This document shows positions 18,636 to 28,018 of a DNA stretch of 64,000 nucleotides, in pieces (within the stretch, counting starts at the first letter, position 1; each line of letters opens with the position of its first letter). Under the pieces are notes generated by a model. That model was not told the DNA's origin, searched no databases, and saw nothing but the letters and a program-made list of their open reading frames with translations. The stretch is from NCBI GenBank assembly GCA_018402485.1, contig JAGYIY010000001.1, positions 528,001-592,000 on the forward strand. The letters run 5' to 3'. This DNA comes from Roseivirga sp. Lineage in GTDB: Bacteria; Bacteroidota; Bacteroidia; Cytophagales; Cyclobacteriaceae. Made by a program: the position numbers and the translations under genes.

Positions 18636-19532
18636 ATGATCTTCCCTCCCCCTCTTCAACCCGGCGATTACATCACCACCGTTGCCACAGCCAAGAGACT
18701 CCCTAATGACCTACAAGAAGCGAAGGAGATTCTACATTCATGGCAGTTAAATGTTAACATTCATCCCAATACCTTTTTAACCTCCGGCTATTTTGCGGGT
18801 ACTGATGCTGAAAGATTGCAGGCATTTCAGGAAATACTAGACGACCCGAAAACTAAGGCCATTCTTTTTGCGCGAGGCGGACATGGAACTACAAGAATCA
18901 TTGATCAAATCGACTGGACAGCTTTTCTACAAAATCCCAAATGGCTTATTGGCTTTAGTGACCTGACCGCTGTTTTACTTCAATTGAATCGATTGAACAT
19001 TGCTGCCATTCATGGAGCCATGGCTTTTACCTTACCGTGGCATAGATCCAGTCAACAGTCCTTAAAAGCATTGCTATTTGGAAGCAAACGTTCCCATTTT
19101 CAAATAGAAGCCAGTGCTTTGAATCAGAATGGCTTGGTAGCAGGTAGAATAACCGGTGGCAACCTGAGCCTCATCTTGGCATCTATCGGTACCCAACAGG
19201 AAATTCAAGCAGATGGCCAAATATTATTGATAGAAGAGGTTGGAGAAGCTACCTATAGCATCGACCGTATGCTGAATCAACTGAAACGAATGGGTAAACT
19301 TAGCCATATTGCTGGTGTTTTAGTTGGGAATATCAGTCAAGGAAGTGAAGAGGAGGATAGCTTCGGTACACCGGCATTGGAGGTCATTCACTCATACTTT
19401 CAACCCATGGGTATTCCTATGGCCTTTGGTTTACCGATAGGCCATGAAAAAGAAAACCAAGCCATCATTCTGAATGTACCATGTGTTGTTAACATTTCTT
19501 CAATAGCAGTAGAAATCAACTATCAGGTCTAA
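18636..19532 (+). CDS. LD-carboxypeptidase, peptidase family S66
   Basis: Cleaves the terminal D-residue from muramoyl tetrapeptides in the cytoplasm during cell-wall recycling. 298 residues without signal peptide: PPLQPGDYITTVATA, FARGGHGTTRIIDQID, IGFSDLTAVLLQL with the nucleophile Ser near 107, IHGAMA, LLIEEVGEATYSIDRML (catalytic Glu) and GLPIGHEKENQAI (catalytic His). All three catalytic residues are present. Convergent with chrA. Confidence 0.93.
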   Translation: MIFPPPLQPGDYITTVATAKRLPNDLQEAKEILHSWQLNVNIHPNTFLTSGYFAGTDAERLQAFQEILDDPKTKAILFARGGHGTTRIIDQIDWTAFLQNPKWLIGFSDLTAVLLQLNRLNIAAIHGAMAFTLPWHRSSQQSLKALLFGSKRSHFQIEASALNQNGLVAGRITGGNLSLILASIGTQQEIQADGQILLIEEVGEATYSIDRMLNQLKRMGKLSHIAGVLVGNISQGSEEEDSFGTPALEVIHSYFQPMGIPMAFGLPIGHEKENQAIILNVPCVVNISSIAVEINYQV

Positions 19533-19586
19533 GTAGACTTTGTAAATCGATCGTACAGTGCGCAACAACAGATAAGCATCATCGAA

Positions 19587-20765
19587 CTAAATTAAAAACC
19601 CTGCCAGCAAGCCGACCAAAATGATAAAGGGGGGCGGAACTTTACTATAAGTAAGTAGCAAAAAAGTACCTATGATGACGCTCACATTGACAACGGTATT
19701 ATCAATGGGTTCAAAGAGTAAAAAAGCTGCTGCAGACACCATTCCTGCACTTGCTGCGTGCACCCCTTCCAAAGAAGCACGAACAATACGATACCGCTTA
19801 AGACTATCCCAAAATCGGATAACGAAGAAGATAAGAAAGGTGCCTGGTAAAAAAATACCACATGCTGCGACAAATCCGCCTAAAATCTGACCGCCTAAAC
19901 CAAGCTCCCGGGTAGACAATGCACCTACAAAAGAACTTACTGAAAAGGTAGGGCCCGGAACGGCTTGTACCATGGCCAATCCAGAAAGAAACTCTTCTGT
20001 ACTCAAGTACCCCTTAAACTGAACAAACTCCTTATTCAAAAAAGGAATCAATACCTGACCGCCACCAAATATCAAACTTCCATTACGATAAAAATTCTCA
20101 AATAATAGAACAAATGCATTTTGAGTAGCTACACCTACCAGAGCAGCCACCACCAAAACCAACCCCCACAACGTAAAATTACCCCAACGAATCTTTAGTT
20201 TTTCTTTCTCTTCGATGGCGTGTTTCTTGTATTTAAAGGCTGTTAAAGCCCCCGCAAATAACAACACAATGGGCATAGCTGCCGGCTTGGTAATGGTATA
20301 AGTTACTATGGCCGATAGTGCCATTAGAGCCCCAGCGGTTCGTGTATTGATTACCCTTACGGCAATCATATAGGCTCCATAGGCAATGAACCCAACGGCC
20401 ATGGGCTGAATAAATCGTGTAAATGCCAGGTCTAGATTTGTTGTCTGATAGTTATTCACCAAAATGGCAGCAGTCGTCATAATGGTAACCGCCGGTAACA
20501 TCCAAACCAACAAAGTGAGATAGGCCAACTTAGCCTTACCGATTTTAAAGCCAATGGCCGTGATGGTCTGCGTTGAAGTAGGCCCGGGTAAAATTTGACA
20601 TAGCGCATATAATTCCAAGAGCTCTTCCTCTGAAAGATATCCTCTTTTATCCACCATGATTTTTAAAATCATAGCTAAATGGGCCTGAGGGCCACCAAAA
20701 GCACTGATGGCCAGGACAAAAACATCGCGTAAGAATATGAAATATCGAATGCGCTGTACCGCCAT
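19587..20765 (-). CDS. chrA: Chromate transporter family protein ChrA
   Basis: 392 residues, long bidomain form with about 10-12 membrane helices. Both halves carry the paired family motifs: FGGPQAHLAM and QILPGPTSTQ in the first half, FGGGQVLIPF and VQAVPGPTFS in the second. CHR proteins export chromate with proton or sulfate exchange, but many homologues have unknown substrates. 2OG oxygenase gene lies 6 bp upstream on the same strand; no ChrB-type regulator is seen. Confidence 0.9.
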   Translation of the reverse strand: MAVQRIRYFIFLRDVFVLAISAFGGPQAHLAMILKIMVDKRGYLSEEELLELYALCQILPGPTSTQTITAIGFKIGKAKLAYLTLLVWMLPAVTIMTTAAILVNNYQTTNLDLAFTRFIQPMAVGFIAYGAYMIAVRVINTRTAGALMALSAIVTYTITKPAAMPIVLLFAGALTAFKYKKHAIEEKEKLKIRWGNFTLWGLVLVVAALVGVATQNAFVLLFENFYRNGSLIFGGGQVLIPFLNKEFVQFKGYLSTEEFLSGLAMVQAVPGPTFSVSSFVGALSTRELGLGGQILGGFVAACGIFLPGTFLIFFVIRFWDSLKRYRIVRASLEGVHAASAGMVSAAAFLLFEPIDNTVVNVSVIIGTFLLLTYSKVPPPFIILVGLLAGFLI

Positions 20766-20771
20766 TCGTCC

Positions 20772-21737
20772 TTAGTTTTTCTTCAATCCAATTTCAGCCA
20801 ATCGCTCCTCTAAAAACTGCCCTGCCGTGATGTCTGTGTATTGCTTTGGGTGCTCCTCATCAATACACTCCGGCAAGCATGTCAAATCCATATCGGAGCG
20901 AGGGTGCATAAAAAAAGGAATGGAGTACCTAGATGACCCCATCTTCTCTTTAGGCGGATTCACGACACGGTGGATGGTGGATTTCAACCGATTGTTTGTC
21001 AATCGGGCCAACATGTCTCCAACATTCACAACAATTTGGTCGGGAAGTGCTGTGATAGGTATCCAATGACCATCTCTTCTTAAAACTTGCAAGCCATCAG
21101 CACTCGCCCCCATGAGCAAGGTAATGAGATTGATGTCACCGTGCTCTGCCGCTCGTACTGCATCGGCAGGAACTTCGTGGGGGTTCTCTATGGGGAAATA
21201 ATGTATAGGTCGTAAAATACTGTTTCCATTATGTACCTTGTCTTCAAAATAGCCTTCATCTAACTCTAAATGCAACGCAATGGCTTGGAGCATTTTCTTA
21301 CCGGTTTCCTCCAATGTTTTATAGACTGAAAGCGCAACCTTTTTCATTTCAGGCACCTCCTCTGGCCATACATTTTCAGGATACTCGTGGCGTATCGGGT
21401 CGTGATCTGTGACCTGCTGCCCCACGTGATAAAATTCCTTTAAATCACCTACACTTCTACCTTTCGCATGCTCTTTCCCTTTGCCAATATACCCCCTTTG
21501 GCCTGCCAGCTCGGGAATCTCATACTTTTTTTTAATGGCTTCGGGTAGTGCAAAAAAAGCTTGAATGGCCTCATACAAACTTGTGGTCATCTCATCTGTT
21601 AAACCATGGTTTTTAATGGCCACAAACCCAATGTTCTGATAAGCATCACCTAATGCTTTAACAAAATTCTTTCTGGACTCCTCATTTGCTGAGGTAAAAT
21701 CTGACAAGTCGAGGGATGGTATCTCTTGATAAAGCAT
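20772..21737 (-). CDS. 2-oxoglutarate/Fe(II)-dependent oxygenase, isopenicillin-N-synthase-like
   Basis: 321 residues. N-terminal DIOX domain (IPSLDLSDFTS, GFVAIKNHGLTDEM), then the catalytic jelly roll with EHGDINLITLLMGASADGLQVL (His-x-Asp), LTNNRLKSTIHRVVNP (distal His) and SSRYSIPFF (2OG-binding Arg-x-Ser). Facial triad and cofactor residues are complete. Substrate unknown. Lies between recO and chrA on the same strand. Confidence 0.88.
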   Translation of the reverse strand: MLYQEIPSLDLSDFTSANEESRKNFVKALGDAYQNIGFVAIKNHGLTDEMTTSLYEAIQAFFALPEAIKKKYEIPELAGQRGYIGKGKEHAKGRSVGDLKEFYHVGQQVTDHDPIRHEYPENVWPEEVPEMKKVALSVYKTLEETGKKMLQAIALHLELDEGYFEDKVHNGNSILRPIHYFPIENPHEVPADAVRAAEHGDINLITLLMGASADGLQVLRRDGHWIPITALPDQIVVNVGDMLARLTNNRLKSTIHRVVNPPKEKMGSSRYSIPFFMHPRSDMDLTCLPECIDEEHPKQYTDITAGQFLEERLAEIGLKKN

Positions 21738-21794
21738 AGCTAAGCGTTTAAGGTAACAGTCGCATAAAAGTAAGAAGAATCGGTCAATTTATGT

Positions 21795-22481
21795 CTAAGA
21801 GATGTTTTTGAGTATTTCGAGCGACTTAATTTCTCGCAAGGTATCCGTATGAATTTGATAAAACTTCAAAATATGTTCAAGCAAATCTTTTTTGAAAGCG
21901 TATTTCACCGGAATGGTAGCCCCGAGCGGTTCGGCCATTAATCGATCCAGAACATCTTGTTCTTTTGTGCGAAGGCTGAAATGAATACCAGACTCTTGTA
22001 ACTGGTGCAAAAGGTCTGAACCATCGGCAGGACCAAAACCCAAAAATGAAGTGGCTTTAAGCAGTATCTGCAAATGAAAATTTCCCACCGGACCCACTTG
22101 ATGATCTAGTTGTATAAAACCATCTTTTATCAAATGAAATAAGCCTAAATTTTCAGCCTCATCACGCAGTACCTTTCCAAATATTTCCGTCATAAATAAG
22201 GCAATGGCACGTTTTACCGGATCAAAAGGTATTTGTTGGTAGGCATACTTTAGCTTGGCCTCAGCAATGCGATGAAGATCGCGCTGCGGCTTATAATATA
22301 CCACCATGTCTAGTAAAGTCAGGGGTTGAAAGAGAGCAGTCTTACCTTGAGATTTACTACTTCGTACCCCGTTCACCACATAGGATTGCATTCCAAATAC
22401 CGAGGTAAAAACATTAACAATTAAAGAGCTTTCCTTGTACTTCAAGCTGCCTAAAACAATTCCTTCGGTGTGGTGTAACAT
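21795..22481 (-). CDS. recO: DNA repair protein RecO
   Basis: Loads RecA at gapped DNA with RecR/RecF. 228 residues: N-terminal OB fold MLHHTEGIVLGSLKYKESSLIVNVFT with VVNGVRSSKS, then the helical domain. The zinc-binding cysteines of some RecO proteins are absent, as is common in this phylum. Start ATG shares one base with the stop of the upstream propeller gene (TGATG), implying coupling. Confidence 0.9.
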   Translation of the reverse strand: MLHHTEGIVLGSLKYKESSLIVNVFTSVFGMQSYVVNGVRSSKSQGKTALFQPLTLLDMVVYYKPQRDLHRIAEAKLKYAYQQIPFDPVKRAIALFMTEIFGKVLRDEAENLGLFHLIKDGFIQLDHQVGPVGNFHLQILLKATSFLGFGPADGSDLLHQLQESGIHFSLRTKEQDVLDRLMAEPLGATIPVKYAFKKDLLEHILKFYQIHTDTLREIKSLEILKNIS

Positions 22482-24727
22482 CAGATGACAACGATTTGAG
22501 TAACCAATGTTTCGGTGCCATCAACATTCGAACTAAATAGCAAATAAACCCCTGTCGATACACGACTTCCATTTATATCGCGCTGATTCCACGTAGCCGT
22601 ACCGCCATTGGCTTGTAAAGTTATCACAAGCTTTCCCGACACATCGGTAATCTTCAATGTTGCATTGTTCACAAGCCCTTCAATCACCACATTCCCACGA
22701 AATCGTGGACGTACAGGATTGGGATAAACCTTAACATTTTGATGCGTTTCACCGCCTAATGTGGCATCCGATCGAAAGGAAACCATTCCTTTCTCAGTAG
22801 TGACAAAAAGTTCGCCCGTAGATTCTTGTAAGCCTAAAGATAAAATGCGATTAGAGGGTAAAGGACTGTTTTCTGTTGTAAAATGAAATATCAATTCTTC
22901 TCCTGTTTCACTGAACAACCAAAGGCCATTTTGTTTGCTGCCTAACCATTTTCGATTGGCAGGGTCGATGGCGATGGCCGTAACACTCTCATTCTGAAGT
23001 AACAACCGACTCTCAAAAATGGGAATGGATGCCGTAATGGAAGCCCCTTCTAAAATACGATTGGGGTGAGACAAAAAGGCCACTCCAGAAGCCATGCCTA
23101 TCCACACCTGCCCTTGCCGATCGGTCGCCAAGGCTTGTACTTTTCTACCAGGTAAACCACCTTGACCTCCATTCATATTCAAATACCTTTCTCTACCGGA
23201 GGCTTCATGATAGACCAAAATACCCCCACCCGCAGCAACATCTACCGAAAACCATTTGTCACCATTGGGGGCAATAAATACATCGTTTAAAAATCGACTG
23301 ACCGGATGACTCAACTGATGTCTTTCCCAACTGCGACCTACCTGATCAAAAGAATAAACAGATTGAGAGCGATCATAGAAAGTGACCCAAAGCTGGTCAT
23401 TTTGAAGCGCCATTCCGCTCAACTGAAAACTATTATTGGCGTTAGGAGCAGGTGCATTTCCTCCCAACTGCATTAAAGAAATGATGCCTTCCGAAGTCTT
23501 TTCAAATAAGCCCAAATCAAAAGAACCTATGTAAAACCCATTCCTCGCAGAACCCTTGTTTACAACCCTTGTTACCCGAGAAAGCGTACGGCCTTGAAAA
23601 TCTAAAGACATAGGTTGCCAGGTTCTGTCCTCTTGCAGAAAAAATGAAAGTACCGCTTCTTCACTCAAATGATTCAAACTATCGAAGGTATGTTTTACCC
23701 AAAAACTACCTGAAGGTAAGCTTTGCTGGTGAAACATAGTGGGTATAGACGGACCAGAAGGTAGCCATTGTTGCCTCACTTGATTTTGCATAAAATTAAA
23801 CTGCAATAGTCCCTGTTGCTCAGTGCCAATGAAATGAAAAGCCTGAGTTGCCAAAAATGTACGGAAATTTTGATCCTGCATGGATGAGGTGAATAATGAA
23901 AAGTCATCTTTTAACAATCTTACCTCATGGGGTAGCACCAAATAACCGGGTTCTTGATCCGACCCTTGGGTAAAATTGCGTACATCCTCATTAAAATGAA
24001 CTTGAAATTTCCATTCATTATCGGAACCGATCCTAAAAATATCCCCATCGCTAGCAGCCCACAATTGCCCTTCTGAAAGGGTAATATGTTGGAAAGAAAT
24101 GCCTACCAACTGTCGCTGCCAATTGTTAAAATCTTGTAAGTTTAGCGAAGCCCTGGTAGGGGCCGATAGTATTCCGCTCGAGGTTGCCAGATAGAGAACA
24201 TCCTCATTGAATTGTAATCCGTACACTGCCAGCGGACTGCCTCCTTCACCCAAGTTTTGAAAAACCGATACAATTTCTTCAAGAACAGGGTCATAAACTA
24301 CCACACCTAAATCACTGCCAAGGTACACCCTACCATCATAGAACTGTATGTCGTGAAAAGTTTTGCTCTGATTGGTTTGAAAATTGAGTACATCTGAGAT
24401 GTTCTTAACACGTTCCTCGGTAATCCAATCCATACTACCATCTCGATAAGCCACCCATAAACTACCTGTTGCCTCATGAAAAGCCATCGCACCAATGTCA
24501 ACCCCATTCAGGTCGTTGTTTTTATCGATGCGCTGAAGGCGGCTCTCCTCTAAGTCGATTTTTAAAATACCGTTTTCTCCAGCAGCATAAACCACCTGAC
24601 CGTTGCCCTCTGCAATGTGATTGATGGAATGATAACTAAAATGTGTTTGCCATTGCAATACAGGTGGTGGGCTTTGAGCTTCTAAAAAATGTGAGCAAGC
24701 CAAGAATAAAAACAACCATCTACCCAT
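22481..24727 (-). CDS. PorZ-like two-propeller protein with type A T9SS sorting domain
   Basis: 748 residues from the ATG at 24727 (MGRWLFLFLACSHFLEAQ signal peptide; an upstream ATG at 24778 would bury it inside tdk). Repeated beta-propeller blades fill residues 30-650 (for example AMAFHEATGSLWVAYRDG, ALATDRQGQVWIGMASGVAF, AIAIDPANRKWLGSKQNGLW, reminiscent of two-component regulator propellers). The last about 80 residues form a sorting domain: VKVYPNPVRPRF, LKITDVSGKLV, GVYLLFSS. Thus it should be exported by the T9SS to the surface. PorZ has this same architecture and length, and recO adjacency supports it, but sequence identity cannot be checked here. Eight-base overlap with tdk. Confidence 0.75.
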   Translation of the reverse strand: MGRWLFLFLACSHFLEAQSPPPVLQWQTHFSYHSINHIAEGNGQVVYAAGENGILKIDLEESRLQRIDKNNDLNGVDIGAMAFHEATGSLWVAYRDGSMDWITEERVKNISDVLNFQTNQSKTFHDIQFYDGRVYLGSDLGVVVYDPVLEEIVSVFQNLGEGGSPLAVYGLQFNEDVLYLATSSGILSAPTRASLNLQDFNNWQRQLVGISFQHITLSEGQLWAASDGDIFRIGSDNEWKFQVHFNEDVRNFTQGSDQEPGYLVLPHEVRLLKDDFSLFTSSMQDQNFRTFLATQAFHFIGTEQQGLLQFNFMQNQVRQQWLPSGPSIPTMFHQQSLPSGSFWVKHTFDSLNHLSEEAVLSFFLQEDRTWQPMSLDFQGRTLSRVTRVVNKGSARNGFYIGSFDLGLFEKTSEGIISLMQLGGNAPAPNANNSFQLSGMALQNDQLWVTFYDRSQSVYSFDQVGRSWERHQLSHPVSRFLNDVFIAPNGDKWFSVDVAAGGGILVYHEASGRERYLNMNGGQGGLPGRKVQALATDRQGQVWIGMASGVAFLSHPNRILEGASITASIPIFESRLLLQNESVTAIAIDPANRKWLGSKQNGLWLFSETGEELIFHFTTENSPLPSNRILSLGLQESTGELFVTTEKGMVSFRSDATLGGETHQNVKVYPNPVRPRFRGNVVIEGLVNNATLKITDVSGKLVITLQANGGTATWNQRDINGSRVSTGVYLLFSSNVDGTETLVTQIVVI

Positions 24728-25343
24728 TATCAGTATTTGGTTTTTCTTTTCTTCTGGCCTTTTCCCTTTGTCCCTCATAAAAGTACTTACGACTTCTGGC
24801 TTGGTAAATATCCTGTTCCCCTAATTCAACAGTCTGCTCACTGTCGGTAGTTTTAAAAGAAAACGATGCGAGACCTCCACTTATGGTACAAATGGCATGC
24901 AGCTTTGTCACGAATTCAGCAATGGCCAAAAGGTAGGGCATGGGGCCAAAAGGCTCCCCGTTGGCATCCATGTCGAGTCCGGCTACGACCACACGCTTGC
25001 CACTGTTGGCCAGTTTGCGACAAACCTCTACCAATTCTTGATCAAAAAACTGAGCTTCGTCGATCCCAATCACATCGCTATCTCCTGCCAAAAATAAAAT
25101 ATCGGAAGCAAATTCAACCGGCGTGGATCGAATGCTGTTATGGTTATGGCTAACTACCTCCGATTCATGGTAGCGCTTGTCGATGGTGGGTTTAAAAATT
25201 TCAACTTGCTGCTTGGCGATGGTCGCCCTGCGCAATCTGCGGATAAGTTCCTCTGTTTTGCCCGAAAACATACAACCACAAATCACTTCAATTGTGCCGG
25301 AAGCTTCGGAGCGCAGCATATGGTTTTGTGGTTCGATAAACAT
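24720..25343 (-). CDS. tdk: Thymidine kinase
   Basis: Salvage phosphorylation of thymidine. 207 residues from the ATG at 25343 (a start at 25388 would intrude on the ferredoxin gene). P-loop CGCMFSGKTEELIRRL near residue 20, VIGIDEAQFFDQELVEV (Walker B), and LAAIAEF/ICTISGGLASFSFKT region. Type II kinases normally bind zinc with four cysteines; the lasso here shows one Cys (HAICTISGG), so the zinc set seems reduced. Gap of one base to the ferredoxin gene. Confidence 0.92.
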   Translation of the reverse strand: MFIEPQNHMLRSEASGTIEVICGCMFSGKTEELIRRLRRATIAKQQVEIFKPTIDKRYHESEVVSHNHNSIRSTPVEFASDILFLAGDSDVIGIDEAQFFDQELVEVCRKLANSGKRVVVAGLDMDANGEPFGPMPYLLAIAEFVTKLHAICTISGGLASFSFKTTDSEQTVELGEQDIYQARSRKYFYEGQREKARRKEKPNTDNG

Positions 25344-25344
25344 A

Positions 25345-25668
25345 CTAATCGTTGTAAGTGATGTGTGGAAATTTATTTGGCTGAGCAACGCTTATTTCTA
25401 GGTCTCCCAAAAGGTTGTTTTGACAAGCCAATCTTTCATTTGCTTTCAATTTACCTAAATCTTTGAATTTTTGTTCGGCAGCAGTAGGTGGATTAAAACT
25501 CTCCATACCTTTATGTACAATCATTTTACAAGTTGTACACTTGCCTTTTGCACCGCATGCAAACATCCAATCAATCTGGTTAGAATGAATAATATGTAAG
25601 ATCGTTTGGGAGCTATCTTCAGTAGAAATGGATTTATAGTTAAGATTTCGAATTACAATTTTAGCCAT
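25345..25668 (-). CDS. 2Fe-2S ferredoxin
   Basis: 107 residues from the ATG at 25668 (MAKIVIRNLNYKS). Cluster ligands CGAKGKCTTCKMIV (three Cys) and RLACQ (fourth Cys) match adrenodoxin/plant-type ferredoxins. Electron carrier in the cytoplasm; partner unknown. First gene of the run ferredoxin-tdk-porZ-like-recO. Confidence 0.9.
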   Translation of the reverse strand: MAKIVIRNLNYKSISTEDSSQTILHIIHSNQIDWMFACGAKGKCTTCKMIVHKGMESFNPPTAAEQKFKDLGKLKANERLACQNNLLGDLEISVAQPNKFPHITYND

Positions 25669-25745
25669 ATTTCTTAATTTCACTCATGGAGTTGTAAAGG
25701 TCTTACCTCTTCAACGATTTAGAACGTATCTGAAATAGCAATACT

Positions 25746-26747
25746 ATGATTTACCACCTCAATACAACTGCCGTACCCACCCTCAGTAAGCAAATGAGTC
25801 GGTCGTTGTGCGAAAAGTCTTTTCAAAATTATGCAAAAATTGATGGCGAACAGCTCATTTCGCTCACCAATTCACGACAAGTTAATTCGTTTATCATACG
25901 TTCGCTTTTCAGCCAGTGGAAAAAAGAGGTAGAAAGGTTGGAAAGTCCGTATTTTGATTTCAAACATGAAAAAGTAAAAGCTGCTGTAAAGCAGTTTATG
26001 AATGTGTTGTCTAACCACATCAGCATTGACAAGGAGCATTTAGAACCGCTGCTGGAGCTTGCCATTTCCGATACCATTCTCATCACCTTTGCACCAAAAT
26101 ACTTCCTCACCAACTTGATGGATCGGATGGAAAAACCGCAGGATTTCAAACAACAGTTCAAGTACATTAAAACCCATCGAGCATTTTTTCAACAGGTAGT
26201 CGATCATCTGGGAGACTTTGATACCAAGGCCAGTGTTTTGAATGAGTTTGATTCACTCAACAAAGATCTCCTTGAAGAAACAGATGTCCAGCCCTTTATG
26301 CAAAAGCTTGACGCTGAAAGCTTATTAGAGGAATTATTTACTGTAGAGGAAGAGAAAAAACAAGAAGAAACGACTCCGACTTCTGAACCTAAAGAGACCC
26401 CATCTCCAAAGGCTGAACCTCAACCCAATCAAGGTGCAAAGGCCGAACGCAAAGCCACCTTAAACGATACTTTTGAAACCATAAGAACAGGACAGACCTT
26501 GGCAGAAAAGTTAAAACACAAGATATCTCCCTCCATTGAAGCCTCTCTGACGCTCAATGAAAAATTCATGTTTCAAAACGTATTATTTCATGGCGATGGT
26601 GCTAAAATGAGAGCAGCTTTTCAAGAAATCGATTCAGCAGAAAGTTTAGACAAAGCTTTGGAAAAAGCCAACACCTACAATCAGGGCTGGGACATGGACA
26701 GTGAAGAAGTAGAGGCCTTTATGGAAGTTTTGGCAAGAAAATTTTAA
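25746..26747 (+). CDS. Hypothetical protein with conserved C-terminal helical domain
   Basis: 333 residues, no signal peptide or membrane segment. N-terminal helical part (1-195), then a low-complexity linker rich in Pro/Glu/Lys (about 205-240, QEETTPTSEPKE), then a C-terminal domain (245-333) with LNEKFMFQNVLFHGDGAKM and SLDKALEKANTYNQGWD and a final FMEVLARKF. I recall this C-terminal pattern in other uncharacterised Bacteroidota proteins, but no function is known to me. Convergent with rodA, with the two stop codons overlapping by 4 bp. Confidence 0.8.
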   Translation: MIYHLNTTAVPTLSKQMSRSLCEKSFQNYAKIDGEQLISLTNSRQVNSFIIRSLFSQWKKEVERLESPYFDFKHEKVKAAVKQFMNVLSNHISIDKEHLEPLLELAISDTILITFAPKYFLTNLMDRMEKPQDFKQQFKYIKTHRAFFQQVVDHLGDFDTKASVLNEFDSLNKDLLEETDVQPFMQKLDAESLLEELFTVEEEKKQEETTPTSEPKETPSPKAEPQPNQGAKAERKATLNDTFETIRTGQTLAEKLKHKISPSIEASLTLNEKFMFQNVLFHGDGAKMRAAFQEIDSAESLDKALEKANTYNQGWDMDSEEVEAFMEVLARKF

Positions 26748-28018
26748 TTACGCATCAGCACTTCGGCCCGATGCATATCTATTTTTAACAGTACGAATAA
26801 CATCACTGTAAAAGACCAGAAAGAAGAACCTCCATAGCTAAAAAAAGGCAAAGGAATACCCACTACCGGAAAAAGACCCATGGTCATGGCAATGTTGATG
26901 GTAAAGTGAAAAAAAATAATTCCTGCCACAGCATAGCCAAAAAACCGTGCAAATGGAGATTTTTGTCTTTCTGCTATAAATGACAAACGAGAAACCAATA
27001 CAATAAATAAGGCAATTACAAAGGCAGAGCCTAACCAGCCATGTTCCTCGGCCAAGGTGCTGAATATAAAGTCTGTACTTTGCTCCGGCACATAACCAAA
27101 CTTAGTTTGTGTACCTTCCAAAAATCCCTTCCCTGAAAAACCACCTGATCCAATGGCGATTTTTGACTGTTCAAGGTTCCAACCCTCTGCCTGTGGATCG
27201 ACCAGATCGGGTTTAAAAATGGCTTCTATCCGGCTGCGCTGATAATTTTTGAGTACATTATTTAACAAATAATCCGTGGCAAATACGAAGGAAGTAATGA
27301 AGATAAAAACAACCAATGTACCCAATATTTTATTCCATTTTTTCTCTTGAATCAAAATGAATAAAACAAAGAGAACCCCTAAGCCTATAAAAATAAAAAG
27401 GTTTTCGACCAATAAAGTAAGAATGAATAATACCACTATACTGATGCCAACAATTAAGTAAATGGCCGGAAACCCTTCGCGATACAACGGAATGAGTAAA
27501 GCCAAAAAGATCATGGCTGAGCCTGTATCTGGTTGCAACATTATCAAGGCAATGGGTGCAGCAAGGATCAATAAAACCTTGAATTGTACATTGAGCTGCG
27601 TTAGTTTCAATCCGCTTGTATTGAGGTATCGTGCCAAAAACAAAGCGGTAACAAATTTTGTAAATTCTGCAGGCTGTAATCTAAAGGCTCCTATTTCAAA
27701 CCACGCTTTCGCCCCATTGACTTCACGCCCAAAAAGTAATACGCCAATGAGCAACAGTAGAAATATGCCGTAAAAAAGAGGGGAAAAGGACTCATAGATT
27801 CGAAAATCCAATAATAAAATAATTAAAATCAACACAAAGCCTGTGCCTATCCAAAGTAACTGCTTGCCAGAATTAATCGATAAATCAAAGATATCGGGGT
27901 TTTGTACAGGGTCATAAACAGATGCATAAATATTAAACCAGCCCAAGATGGTAAGTAGCAGGTAAATAAAAATAACCAGCCAGTCAATATTCGCAAAGTA
28001 ATTTCCCTCTCTACTCAA
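26744..28018 (-). CDS. rodA: Rod-shape determining protein RodA (SEDS glycosyltransferase)
   Basis: Polymerises lipid II during elongation with PBP2. 424 residues with a TTG start that overlaps the mrdA stop (TTGA). About ten membrane helices; family motifs LGREVNGAKAWFEIGAFRLQPAE, LLQPDTGSAMIF, FVPEQSTDFIFSTLAEEHG-like segment and SYGGSSFWSFTVML near the end. Last gene of the mre/rod operon. Confidence 0.95.
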   Translation of the reverse strand: MSREGNYFANIDWLVIFIYLLLTILGWFNIYASVYDPVQNPDIFDLSINSGKQLLWIGTGFVLILIILLLDFRIYESFSPLFYGIFLLLLIGVLLFGREVNGAKAWFEIGAFRLQPAEFTKFVTALFLARYLNTSGLKLTQLNVQFKVLLILAAPIALIMLQPDTGSAMIFLALLIPLYREGFPAIYLIVGISIVVLFILTLLVENLFIFIGLGVLFVLFILIQEKKWNKILGTLVVFIFITSFVFATDYLLNNVLKNYQRSRIEAIFKPDLVDPQAEGWNLEQSKIAIGSGGFSGKGFLEGTQTKFGYVPEQSTDFIFSTLAEEHGWLGSAFVIALFIVLVSRLSFIAERQKSPFARFFGYAVAGIIFFHFTINIAMTMGLFPVVGIPLPFFSYGGSSFWSFTVMLFVLLKIDMHRAEVLMRN

